The notes beneath the pieces were generated by a model. It saw nothing but the letters and a program-made list of their open reading frames with translations. It was not told where the DNA came from and ran no database searches. From Ignelater luminosus (Eukaryota; Arthropoda; Insecta; Coleoptera; Elateridae), in NCBI GenBank assembly GCA_011009095.1, contig VTPC01000996.1, positions 306,621 to 370,620 of the forward strand: a DNA stretch of 64,000 bases. The letters are read 5' to 3'. Both the position numbers and the translations under genes were made by a program. Shown one piece after another: positions 44,745 through 56,339 of the stretch (positions within the stretch are counted from its first letter, which is position 1; each line of letters begins with the position of its first letter).

Positions 44745-46065
44745 AACCCAGAATTACCACTTGTAGTAGCATGTAATGCAAGCCCAGTAAGAATAGCTGG
44801 AGTACTGTCTCATGTTATCAATGGTGTCGAAAGACCTATTACCTTTGCTTCTCGATCTCTTACCGATACGGAGAAAAAATACAGTCACATGGACAAGAAG
44901 CCTTAGTCATAATGTTCTCTGTTCATCACTTTTTCTTTTATATTTTTGGAAGAAAATTTTAACTTGCCTCAGATAATAGGTCACTTACAAGAATCCCACA
45001 TCTAAATTCAAAGGTTCCAGCCATGACTTCAGCACGCCTAGTTCGATATGTATATTTTCTTCAAGAGTTCGACTACGAAGTAAAACACGAAAGAGCTGAA
45101 GACCACATAAACGTGGATTGCCTTTCTCGAGTACCGAATCCAGATAATAATTCTACAGAATAACTGTTAGACAATAAAGTCTCAACGTTATGTGATCAAA
45201 TCATTAACCAGATTACAATATACGTCATTACGCAAAAAAAATTGATAGAAGAATCCCTCAATGACAAAGAACGAAATTTGTCGGTAAATCTAGGTATACA
45301 ATACACGATTCAAGACAAGCTGGTTTTCCAAAATCACCGACTAGTAATTCCAAAGGTGTTGAAATAATTACATCACATTCATGTAGGCATCTTAAAACTG
45401 AAACAGTTAGTAAGAAGGTATGTGTAGTGGAAGGGACATTGAACGAATTGCAAGATCATGTGAAACTGGCGCGCTATTACAGAAGAACCCTGCAAAATCA
45501 ATGGGATGAACCTGCACAAAACTTCGAACGTGTTCACATTGATTACGCAGGACCCTTTAAGAATTTACACTTCCTGTCTAAGTAGATAGAACTCAAACAA
45601 GTGCTCCTACCTCAGATTCTACTATAGAAGCATTCAATGATATCTTTGCAATACACGGTTCTAGTCTCAGACAACGCTACAATCTTCAGATCAACAGAAT
45701 TTGAAGAATATTGTATTCGAAATGGAGTCATTCAGAAGTTTAGTGCGCTTAACCACCCATCTACTAACGGGTTAGCCAAAAGGAATGTTTAAACGCTGAA
45801 GGCAAAACTAAATGCAATGAATGATTCACACCTGCCAATTCGACAGCAATTAAGAGAAATATTATTTAGATACCGAGCAATTCCTTTGGCGTGTGGAAGG
45901 TCACCGGCAGAATTATATCTGAAGCGTCAAATTCGCACGCCCTTAGATGCCCTTAGTCCCTGTAAATTCAATACGTCGACAAATCAACGGAACAAAGTAC
46001 AAGGTGTCTAACAACTAGCAATAGGTGAAAGAGTTCAAGTCCGTTGATACCCTCACAATGATGCG
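44745..46065 (+). pseudogene. Gypsy-type RNase H and integrase remnant, plus strand
   Basis: The plus strand contains an RNase H region (ACNAS, GVERPITFASRSLTD, HMDKEALVIMFSV). The connection follows with VRYVYFLQEFDYEVKHERAE and DCLSRVPN, then, in shifting frames, the integrase core (DNATIF, then the 'FSA.NHPSTNGLA' block near 45750). It ends with RYRAIPLACGRSPAELYL. It is opposite in orientation to the preceding Gypsy remnant and differs from it in sequence, so it is a separate insertion. Confidence 0.7.
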
Positions 46066-46208
46066 TAATAATGATTCATATGACATGCAACCCTGTTCTT
46101 ACTTGCGCATATAATGTTTTGTTTCGTATTTGTGACATTGTTTGTACATTGTTGTTAATAAAATGATTTTCATTTCGACTTTTGTGGTTTAAAATGCACA
46201 ACATAAAT

Positions 46209-46580
46209 TGACCGGCAAAAAACCGGCCACCCTGAAATATTTCCAAAACCACTTTAACAATTATTATTGTAACTAGTGATTGTTATTTGATTTAAGAACC
46301 ATTTACTGTTGACACAGGATATACAGATTAGCTAAAAAAAGAGACAAATTAATACAGAATTAAATTTAATTTAAGCAGCAAAAAACAGTCTAAATACGAT
46401 ACTTTCTTAATTAAAAACAATAAATTTGGTTGTTTAGAATGGACCTCCTGATAATTATTAATAGTGTGTATGTCCTCCTCGAGCTTGAATTACATCATTC
46501 AACCACCGTGGCATTAAAATTAATAATTCTCAAAGTGGTTTTGCTAAATATTTCAGGGTGGCCGGTTTTTTTGTCGGTCA
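46209..46580. mobile_element. Internally deleted Tc1-like element
   Basis: Inverted ends TGACCGGCAAAAAACCGGCC (46209) and its near-exact inverse ending at 46580 match for about 47 bp. On the minus strand the inside keeps only the last codons of a Tc1-like transposase, MPRWLNDVIQARGGHTHY followed by a stop (about 46465-46521). It is thus a short deletion derivative of a Tc1-type element. The target duplication is not clear. Confidence 0.75.
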
Positions 46581-46581
46581 G

Positions 46582-47105
46582 TTTAGATTAAATTTTGAAT
46601 ACTTACCTGGTAGTAACATGTTTATAGCCAATTTACTGAGTAGAAATCTTACAAAAACAAAAATGCCTGAAGATCCAGAGATGCTTGAAATAGTACATTG
46701 TCTTGAAATTGAACTATCTATAACTACAGTAAGGTTAAGAGAGATTAAAGAAAAAACTAAAACTGATTATTACTTAAAAAAGGTAAAAGAATATTGTGAG
46801 ACGGAGTGGCCAGATAAAAGACATGCTTTTTAAAACAATATTATAAAATAAAACATGAACTAGTAATAAACAATGGTGTCATATTTTTCAATAATAGACT
46901 TTGTATTCAGGAAAATTTAAGATTGAATATGTTAAAGCAAATTTATAAAACGCATATAGGTATTGAGAAGTCCAAAAATAGAGCAAGGAAGCTTTTGTAT
47001 TGGCCAGGAATGAGTGTATATATTGGGAAATTTATTAATAATAATTGTAAGGTACGTCAAACATACAGATGCAATAATGTGCAAGAAAGTCTTATCCTCT
47101 ATTAG
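46582..47105 (+). pseudogene. Gypsy-type connection and integrase zinc-binding remnant
   Basis: The sequence following the Tc1-like element reads FRLNFEYLPGSNMFIANLLS, the end of RNase H. Later comes the integrase H2C2 zinc-binding region with HIGIEKSKNRARKLLYWPGM and a cysteine at 47049. It stops at about 47105 before the catalytic core. Confidence 0.65.
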
Positions 47106-47477
47106 TCCAGTAACAGGGTACTTTTACCTAGAATTAAATCAGGTAGAAGGTTTTATTTTCTTATCTTGTATATATTGTTAGTAGAAGGAAGAATATAAGT
47201 TTTCGATTTCCGTAGTCTCCGGGAGAACTTTCGAAATTCTTGGACCTTTTTCAGTTTTCCGACTATAACTTCTTTCTGGTCACTCCTAGCTAGAAATCGT
47301 CTGGTACCAAGCACCTAGTACCTATTAGTACCAAGTACCTAGTTGGAAATAATTTTTGAACGCATCGACGAGTCGGATCAGCCGTTCTATTTTGGGGCGT
47401 TTTTATTAGATGGCACCTTAGTATTTTTCATGCTATTAATGTTATATTTATTTAGTATATAACCAGCATGAAGCGGG

Positions 47478-47560
47478 CAAGCATTGACTTTTATTATCCT
47501 TCACTGATGAGTCCAAGCAAGGACGAAAATATAGTATGGAGGTATGTTAGTCAATGCTTG
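47478..47560 (+). ncRNA. Type I hammerhead self-cleaving ribozyme
   Basis: All core elements are present in order. The outer stem I strand is CAAGCATTGAC (47478-47488) and the inner stem I strand CCTTCA (47498-47503). They are followed by the core CTGATGA (47504-47510), stem II GTCC-AAGCAA-GGAC (47511-47524) and the core GAAA (47525-47528). A minimal stem III leads to the cleavage triplet GTA ending at 47536. The inner stem I partner is TGGAGG (47537-47542) and the outer partner GTCAATGCTTG (47550-47560). Both stem I parts pair fully, with one G-U pair, leaving an internal loop as needed for contact with loop II. Predicted cleavage is after A47536. Very short stem III is typical of ribozymes in Penelope-like retroelements and retrozymes, which often act as dimers. 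The host element is not identified. Confidence 0.85.
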
Positions 47561-48930
47561 CACGAATTTTATTTGTGGGAAGACCTAAATACTACACTCC
47601 GGATGACACGAATTCTCACCGCAGCATCACTTTCCTAGGTACTATTTGTATAAATGTAACAGTAGAGGTATATATTCACAACGTAATCTAATAACAATAT
47701 TTTAATTTGTTAAAAAACCATATTAGGAAAAATACCAAAAAAAGCTTTTTCACATCGAATATATATTAACATACATATTTATCAAATAAAAATATTTCGA
47801 AATAACCACCAAATTGTAAATACTACATTTGTTTCCAACTGTTATCGTATTTCAAGTTCATTCGCATGTTTAATTCCTAGTAACAATAGTCTTTATCCTT
47901 CGTCAATGCAGTAGTGCTAACCCTCTCAGGGAGAAAGAGAGGTTCATAGTAGGAGCCCCCTATATTCTTTAAATGTAACTAACACCCCAAATCTCGACTG
48001 TAGTCCCAACTTCAGTAAAGCTTTAAAAATAATTATTTAATTGACAGAAGGCAACATCTTGTTTTCCGTGAAGGTTTAGGGCGCAACGTCATATTCCTAA
48101 AAGTGAATATTCTTAAATATCTGAACTTTCAAAGAATGTGAAAAGCGTGGGACACTACAATGATTTTTATTTAAATTTACCTACATCAAAAAGTATAACA
48201 GATAGATTACCCGAATCAGACGAAAATGTTAGTTTTAAACCTACCAAAAGTTTGATAATGCCTCATGTACTTTGTGTTACATAAAACGTTTTGTAGTAAA
48301 GAATTTTGTTATTATAAGTAATAAAGAATTTAATACAGTCATTGATCTTATGTGGTATTATTTTCTAATACCAAGGTCCTACGTGTGACACCTTTGGAAT
48401 TTTTCTAGCATAATTAAGTAGTCTATCAGCTCGACGAAAACTCAGTTACAATTTCATCAGAAATAAAGGAAAAAGGATGTCGAACAGAATTAATAACTGT
48501 TAGCACTATACCAGCTATAAAATTTTAAAAACTCTGTTTTTTCATTTTATTAGTAATTAAAGAAGGTGCACATGTGATCTTTTGCTTTTGAGCCGACGAC
48601 GTGACGTTATGATTGACGACGATTAAGATATCGTCGGAATTATTTCTTTGCACCTCATTTTTAACGTATTTCATCGAATATAGTATTCAGTTATATCACA
48701 CTTTTCTAAATTTGGAAAATTCATGCTTATTTAATAGTGAACCACCTAAAACCTTCAAGAAAATCAAATCAGTTCCGAAAAAATGTCAAAGCATTATTAT
48801 TATTTGCGAGCATCAATAACAATTGTTTTCATACCTAATTAAAAGAAAAAACCGCCATTTCTTTATTTTCTAAAACAATCATAAGTGGAAAAAATCTCTT
48901 TTTTTCTGAGACGATTACTAACTATTCTTT
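47561..48930. other. Region without recognised genes
   Basis: No coding family is recognised. Upstream, at 47310-47345, the motif ACCAAGTACCTAGT is repeated twice. Confidence 0.3.
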
Positions 48931-48935
48931 CTACA

Positions 48936-50570
48936 AAGTGTTCATAAATGTTTCTGGGTCCAGTGGGTTGTGAAATCATGCTTGTGGCTGCATTTGCCGC
49001 CTTTTGAAAAACAGGATATGTATACCCTGTCTCATTTCTGTAATTCCAATCCATTTCAAATTTCTAGCGTTTTCAAAGTTAGATTTAGATTAAACATATT
49101 AGTTAAATACATAAGTATATGATTAATTACTTAACAGCAAACCAAAGAACAACAATAATCTAATGGGAGTAGCGTAATAAGGTGTTATTACCAACACGAC
49201 AAAAATTTAGCAGGAATTATAGAAACGAGACAGAGTATAGTAGAATGCTTGTCACGTTACATGCATTGCATCGTTGTTATAATGGTTGCCTAATCTTATG
49301 TTTTTTAACGAGTAAGTTAAAATTAGTTGTTAATAAAACAGAGAACACATTTATTTTAATGTCAATAGTTAAGAATAAAGAAAAATAATTACAAAATAAA
49401 GGAAATATGGTCTGCAATTTATTAATAAAGTTTATTCATACGCTTACACCAACAACATAAAAACATTTAGTAGCTGACAACCTAAATAATAATACGATCG
49501 CAATGGATTAATAACATAAAGAGCAATAATTAAAAAATAGCCTTAAATAATTTTTTCATACATTATTTATTTATTCAAAAATGAATGAAGCTTTCCTTAT
49601 TTTACATTTTACATAAACATTTAAAAATGCTCTTCATTGTGATTTAGGCACTTCTACTCGTCGTTTCTTATTTTCAAAGATGTTTTGGAGTACTTGCTGA
49701 TTAATGTCATGACACTGATTTGTAATTTCTTCCATTAATTCGTCTAAATTCTCCATTCTTCGTTTGTAAACCGAGTTTCTTCAAACATCAAATATGGAAG
49801 AATTAAGAGGCGTCAAGTCGGGTGAGCGAGTTGGTCATGGAATATTTTGTTCCTCGAGTAATAATCCTATCTGGAAAAAATTATTGCATATAATAAGTCG
49901 TTGCTCGTGCAGTTTGTAATCGCGCAGTTCATTAACAAAGACATTTAAAATTTTTCTATCTTTCAGCAGTGACAGTGTTATGAAAAAATATAGGCCCAAT
50001 AAGCCTTCTGCGAGACACTGCTATCCAAACAACCACTTTGATGGGATGTAGAGATGTCTTAACAAAACGGTTAGGATTTTCAGCACTCTATATTCTAAAA
50101 TTCTGCGAATTTACGTACCCAGATAAATGGAACCAGGCCTCATTGGAGTAAAAAGACAAATCTAGTAAATTGTCGTTCATTGTGTTCTCAAACCATGTAC
50201 AATATTCTCTTCGACTGGTCGTGTAAGTTCTTGCACAGTCGTTATTTTGTAAGTTTGTTGCTTTTTAATAATTTTCTGGCAAGTACTTAAAGGGATATTC
50301 ATTTGAAGTGAAATTCTGCAAAGTGAGGTTTTGTGAATTTTCTTCGATTACTTCTCTCACTTCTTCGACAGTTTCAGCACTCACAGCAGGTCTTCTTGAA
50401 GATTTACCCTTCTCAACAGATCCTGTTCTAGCAAATCGACTAACTACATCTTTAATGTGAGAAACTAAAACATCATCCGAAACATTAACGTCAGGAAATC
50501 GGATTCTAAATTCATCTATGCATACTTGAATAGAATATGTCTGATATCCCCCCTAAACTATATCATCCCG
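48936..50570 (-). mobile_element. Tc1-like (Tc3-type) transposon, decayed, copy 1
   Basis: The minus strand carries transposase fragments from about 50560 to 49650. These are a helix-turn-helix region (DVVSRFARTGSVEKGKSSRR), EVREVIEENSQ, FYSNEAWFHLSGYVNSQNFR (first catalytic block), VVVWIAVSRRRLIGPIFFHN, and a C-terminal VYKRRMENLDELMEEITNQC. Stops and indels are abundant. The 3' part and flank (48936-49795) reappear as a direct repeat at the end of the window (63398-64000), which shows that this is an interspersed element. Confidence 0.7.
49025..49235. mobile_element. 211-bp MITE inside the Tc1-like element
   Basis: Inverted ends CCCTGTCTCATTTCTGTAAT and, inverted, CTCTGTCTCGTTTCTATAAT are flanked by TA (49023-49024, 49236-49237). 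The second copy of the host element (near 63480) lacks the whole segment, so it serves as an empty site. Confidence 0.8.
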
Positions 50571-51888
50571 GTGATAACGATAAACGTGTCTTGTTGAACA
50601 GTATAGACTATTGTTTACAATGCCGCTGAAAATAAATTTCAATAATATTTTTTAATGTTTACAGTATGTAAGAGTCTTACTATGATTACGCAGACACGGC
50701 ACAATAATAACTTTAGTTTTGAAAAAGACTTTTTCGTACAATAAGCGCAATTAGAGAGAAGAAATGTGGAAATTTCAGCACAAGATTAACTAAATTGCTA
50801 AATGCAGGACAATGAAATTTGCAATTGACAAATGACAGAAAGCAAATACGTATCAGTTGTTGAAATAAATCAACAAGGCGGCACATTAAAATTAGATTTC
50901 ATAGCCAACTTGACATAGAAACATTTAGGAATACGTTGTATTTAAACAAACACAAGTTTATGTCATAACTTAAAAATGGCAGGTTATTTAAAAACTTGGA
51001 TTTTACTATCCTATTAAAAAAATGATTATTCACGACTTTTACTGGTACACATTTTAACCACACTAGAAGCGTTTAAAGAAATTATAAAAATGCAGTTTTT
51101 CTCAAAATATCTAGCAATCATTGCTCTTTTCAAAACAAAAAATCCACTGAATTGAGCTTATAAAATTGCAACACTTCCGCCATCTGTAGTTGTAGTAATT
51201 AATCAAACTTAGTGCAACTATGAGATATAATAAATAATAATTTCTAGCTACTCATTCAGTTGCTTAATCTTAATTTTGGCTTGTTAACGATGCATGTATA
51301 GTAGGTACTTGTTTAGATAACTGATGGTTTCCAATTAAAATTTCTCGATTTTGACAGGCTTACCAGTATCTACCATCTACAAAATTCAGGTGACCTAATA
51401 ACAAATTATTCCGTGTAGATCTAAGTTGTAGATTGGAATTCGCCTTGTAAACATGACACCAAATCTATTCATACTCGCAAGATAAATCTGTCACCCCCAG
51501 GATATATTATATTTCTATATGTCAGCGCTGTTTAATAATAACATTCCAACAATGACTAGTTCAAAGGAATTTCGTCTCGTGATTCGCAAATCGTTTTGTA
51601 TACCGGTGCAATTTGCATTTAGTACGCAGCTATTTTGTTCCCTCCTACTAAATCTAATTTAATTTGATTATAAAAATACTTTTAATTTACGTAAAAGCTT
51701 TTTTTTTGTTAATGTCCAACCTTAAAACGTTTCATTCATTTAGGGCAAGTTATTATAAAGGACAGATAAATCTATTCTGGAAAATAAATGTATTATTCCA
51801 CAGGATTCGGTATTATAAAGGTAAGATTCCTTTTTGTTCTAGAGTAACCAATTGAAATTTATCTGGTCAATAAATTTATTCTCTAGAT
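50571..51888. other. Region without recognised genes
   Basis: No coding family or repeat was identified; composition is AT-rich. Confidence 0.3.
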
Positions 51889-51965
51889 CAGTGCTATTAT
51901 ACCGGCGATACGCGAATCCTGGGAGTACGCGAAGATCCTTCATGGGGTACGCAAAGTGAAATAAT
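51889..51965. mobile_element. hAT-like terminus
   Basis: CAGTGCTATTATACCGGCGA is followed by repeated TACGCGAA / GTACGC motifs (51910-51955). This resembles hAT ends that begin CAGTG and carry GGTACGCG repeats. No matching right end was found. Confidence 0.4.
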
Positions 51966-52949
51966 TTAGACTTTAAATTTATATATAATGATGACAGTTT
52001 TGCAGATAATATTTTTCATTATTTAGTTTCAAACTTGTATAAAACACATTGTTTTCCTTGAATTAATATAAATAAACAATTAAAAATGTGAAGGCACAAA
52101 AATTACAGAAATTGTTTTTGGGGAAACAGAAAGACAAAAGGCTAAAATAGCCGAGTTGTTAATCGAGGCCTATTCACGTTTTGTTTTAAAACAATTAAAA
52201 ACATTCCATTCAGGATTTTTCTTTAATTTTTTATTATTTACATAATTCAAGTTTTTATCACCAATTGGAAATTTTGGTACATTTTTGTTTTCTTTCTGGC
52301 GATCTAATTCGAATTTACATATTATACATGCTCGTTGGTTTATTTTTAATTAGCGTACCTGTATGGAAAAATTCACTCTTATAACGTGTAACAAATAACA
52401 AAAAATGTAATTGAAATTGTGGTGACATTAAAATTACAGTCTTTATAACAGCATCTAATTGAAATAAATGTCAAAGAATCGATTACTTAATTATGTAATA
52501 TTAATGCATTAATACGTTAGATATTTACTAATTAATAGCTTCAGGTAAATTTATGGTGCGATCAACTCTTGTTTAATGCAAGAAGTAGATACTATCAACG
52601 GGAAACCTTGATCTGCTTCCAGCCAAAACCACCTAAAATTAGAGAATTAATTTAATAAGAATATTTAATACTTATTTATTATCATAATAATTATTAAGAA
52701 TATACAAATTGTCTTTTAGTGTTTGGACTTGTTCCCACTAATGCTAATAAAAGCACTAAAATGCCTGATATCATTTCGAAAAACAAGATAAATAATAGTT
52801 ATATAATAATAATAATAATGAACTCGGAAACTTGCAATATTTTACATTCGAACAGAGTACAAAAATATAAACTAAAACTATAAAAGAAATTAGAATAAGA
52901 CAGCTTAGTAGATTCAAGCTAAATAATTAAGGAAGTCTTTTTACCGCAA
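51966..52949. other. AT-rich region without recognised genes
   Basis: Nothing recognisable is present. Confidence 0.3.
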
Positions 52950-55900
52950 TAAACCTACTCAACTTTAATTTCATTTTTCTCGATTGCTTCTTTCACAAAG
53001 TGATACTTCAAATCAATTGCCTTACTATCTTCAGCCCTGATTGATTGTCCCCAAATATATTCACAATGGAAAATTCTACATTCAAAAATTGATTTAAAAG
53101 TTTTATGAAACGCGCTTCTTCGATAACCGCAACCAGGGATATGCACTCTGCTTGGCAAGTTGAAGTTGATACCATGGATTGTTTTTTGCTTTTCCACTGA
53201 ATTAAGTTTCCACAAATTAGAAAGCAAAAATCAGATCTTCCCACGATGCATCCGCATATCCAGTCAGAGAGTAATTACCATCTCGACAATAAATTAAGTC
53301 GTAGTTAATAGTTCCACTTAGGTAACAGAGAATATGCTTAATTTACCTGTAAGCGACTCAAATAATTTACACTGTACGTGATATCAGGTCTGCTATTTTG
53401 ACTGATGTACAAGAGCGAGCCGATTAATTTGTATTTAGTTTTTTGTTTTCTGAGGAGGCATAATGATCCTCTAAGTTTATTAGTTTGATACCACATTCCA
53501 TAGCGGTTTTTCTGGGCTTAGCATGAATCGTTCCAGATTTATTTAGAAGATATTTGATGTGTTGTCGCTGCGATAACAATATGGAATCATTAGCTTGTTT
53601 TTGTTCCAACAAATCGTTTGATTCTTACGATTTCTTTTATTTTATGTCTCTCTATTATTTTGTTTTGAAGTGATTAACTGCTGGTTAGCTTAATTGATGT
53701 TAAGAGGATATCATCGACGTAGCTTATCACATATACCAACTTTTCCACTGTAATCCCTTTAAATACATAAGTCGATCTTTGTCTGTTCAAAGCTAAATGA
53801 ATTCCTATAGCCTTTAAATGCAAGCAACCAAGTATAATATGATGATGGCCTTATTTAATTTACACAGTTGACTTTCATTTGGAAAGCCTGCTGAAATGAT
53901 TATAAATACCTCTTCAGTTAGTTTCCTATTTAGCTATGCAGCTAAAAACCGGAAAAAGAGGCCTAATCCCGTTACGGAATTTCGGAAGATGTTCAATCCC
54001 GTAGCTCGAAGCTAAAGCCGGGGGAGGGGTTCAATCTAAACTTACCTTTAAGACAAGAGGAACAGCTTTCAAACTCACTAAAACTCTCAAGATAACTCAA
54101 AGATGATAAAATCTTAAGGGCGCCAGAAGCTGAAGATCAAAATACTATGCCGGGCCACGCAGCTTCTCGCAGACCGACCGACACTTTGTATAGACGTGTT
54201 ATAAATATTACCACCCTCTACATAGGTACACTCAAGTCGACAGGTAGGGCGATAGGTATTTATAACCCTGGACGTACTTACAATAGGTGCTTTGCCAATA
54301 GACTAACCCGGGGTAAGCTATCAGCTTATTTATTGAAAATCTAAACAAATAAACAGTACCTTTTTTATGGCTAGACTGGAGAACTATTATCGAATAAACA
54401 GAAGATGGTTACGTTAATTACTTTCGTCGGTTACTAGCATCGACTCCTGCAAGAAGTGGGATTTCTCCACCTATTGTCTTTAATTATAACAAACTAGCAA
54501 AATTACGTATTATCAATTAATTCTATCTTCCTCTTTTCCAGAACTGGCTTACAATCGGTTCACAGGAGTTTACATTTCCTGAAACTCTTATAGGTACAAA
54601 CAGAGACACAATAAAACTAAACAATGTTATACAATATCTGTTTATTCTTGCCCTGATTGATTGCAAAAAGAAAGAGAAAAGAAAATAAGAAAAAAAAGAA
54701 ATGTAAATATATAAACAAACGACATAGGCGACAACAATAATTCAGCAAGTCATCCACACATTCGCATAGCTATGTGCGTTCTAACTTATAAAATCTCTGA
54801 ATAGAAGATCAGTAGGAAATAATAATTTGAAAATTAAAAAGGTAATCAACAATAATAAACAAAATGTTCTTATATAAAATTACATAACTTAATTATTTAA
54901 ATTAAAGTTACCTAAATTATTTGATACCAGACTATCTCTAAAGAACTCTGCAGAGGTTTTAGGACGTAATGTCGCATAAAATTATTAAAGTTTGTATAAA
55001 CAAAATAATTATTACCAAATAGAAAGCGAAAAGAAAATATAGAAAAGAAATAACTTATCTTAATTTACAATTCCTTTGGCGGCATCCAGCGCGGGAAAAG
55101 AGAGAGCTTCATTCGTAGCGGTTTGGCGGGAAAACCAAGCGACAGGCACTTTGATTTGCTAACCAAGCTTCATCCCAAAACGAAATATGGATTAACGCTA
55201 CTTTAGTTCTCCATTCTCCACCATACCACAAACAATAGTCTTTAAGATTTGTATAAAATTCTACTATGGCTTTCGTACGTCCAAAGTTGTTAGAAATGAA
55301 TTAAAGAAGTCATGTACTCTTATACAAGCAGAGCGCGTTTAGCACAATCCCGAATTACTCTTTCGGTCACAAACTTAGCAAACAAAATTGCTCACGCAAT
55401 AAGAAAATTATCACGGCTAATATGCCGAACTTAATTACGAGATCACACAATATCTAGTCCGTCAAGGCGACTTTTTCTGGAATTTTTACAAGACCTTTCT
55501 TGCATAATAAAATTTCCAACAATCAAAAGTTAAAACTGCACAAAAAGAACTCATAATAAGAAGTGGTTTGCGCGTTTGTTAATGATGCTAACAGGACGAC
55601 GATCGAAGGGCAAGTCCCGTCTCGGGGCGCATCGCCTAGCGCCGGCTACGCTCTCACGTGATGACTCGAGTTAACACAATCTCTTTTCACACTAACGAAG
55701 GGTAAAATACATGGGATCTGCCATTAGGAAGGGAAAATTTTACAAGTCAATGTGGCAGTGTAAATGGTATTGTCTGTCACACCGCCACAAAGAAGAAATA
55801 ATTCCTCGGAACTCTTCGTCGGTCTTAGCAACGGCAAAATCCTGTCGAAACATGAAATATCAGGCCTCGGCGCAGAAATATAATTTTATAAAGTAAAATA

Positions 55901-56335
55901 AACGTCCTAATAAATGAATTTCTATTCAATAAAGTAAAGCAATGTAAATTTTATAATAGAAATGAGCGGAATAAACTTCTACTTCCAAATTAAATTAAGA
56001 TAGAAGTCGAATGTTTACGCGTTAATTCAAAATGACATTACAAGCTTTGATATCTAGCTGTGCAATGATCATTGACTGTTATACACATGTTGATAAGAAT
56101 GCTCTGATTATTGTTGATGTTGGTACTTGAGCATATATTTTCTCTTGTACATTTTGTTTGCAACTTTATGCCACAAGTCTTACTTTAAGAACCGTTTTTC
56201 CTTCTGGATTTAACTTAGTACAAAACTTCCAAGTGGCATCAATTCGTGTCTGTCTATTATCTTCCACTATTTCCTAAGTTTGATTGGACTTCATCTTCAA
56301 TGGCTTCCCTGCATTTTTGTCTTAATGCCTCATCA
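52950..56335 (-). pseudogene. Copia-type polymerase, split by a 2.1-kb insertion
   Basis: The minus-strand reverse transcriptase start (56335-56043) contains EALRQKCREAIEDEVQSN, WKFCTKLNPEGKTVLKVRLV and QLDIKA. It continues after the insertion with LNRKLTEEVF and VYVISYVDDILLTS (the YVDD active site, about 53720). RNase H follows (GYADASWGRSD, IQWKSKKQSMVSTSTCQAEC) and ends at 52955. The two parts join in the proper order at the insertion. Stops and frame changes show that the copy is dead. Gag, protease and integrase are not seen. Confidence 0.7.
53944..56042. mobile_element. Unidentified 2.1-kb insertion in Copia, AGCT duplication
   Basis: The Copia frame stops at AGCT (56043-56046) and resumes at AGCT (53940-53943), so the 2,099 bp between is an insertion with a possible 4-bp target duplication. 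On the minus strand it begins TGTAATGTCATT. It includes GC-richer patches (54140-54330, 55080-55140, 55600-55690) and no long ORF. It lacks a TG...CA LTR form. Its class is unknown. Confidence 0.5.
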
Positions 56336-56339
56336 TCAA

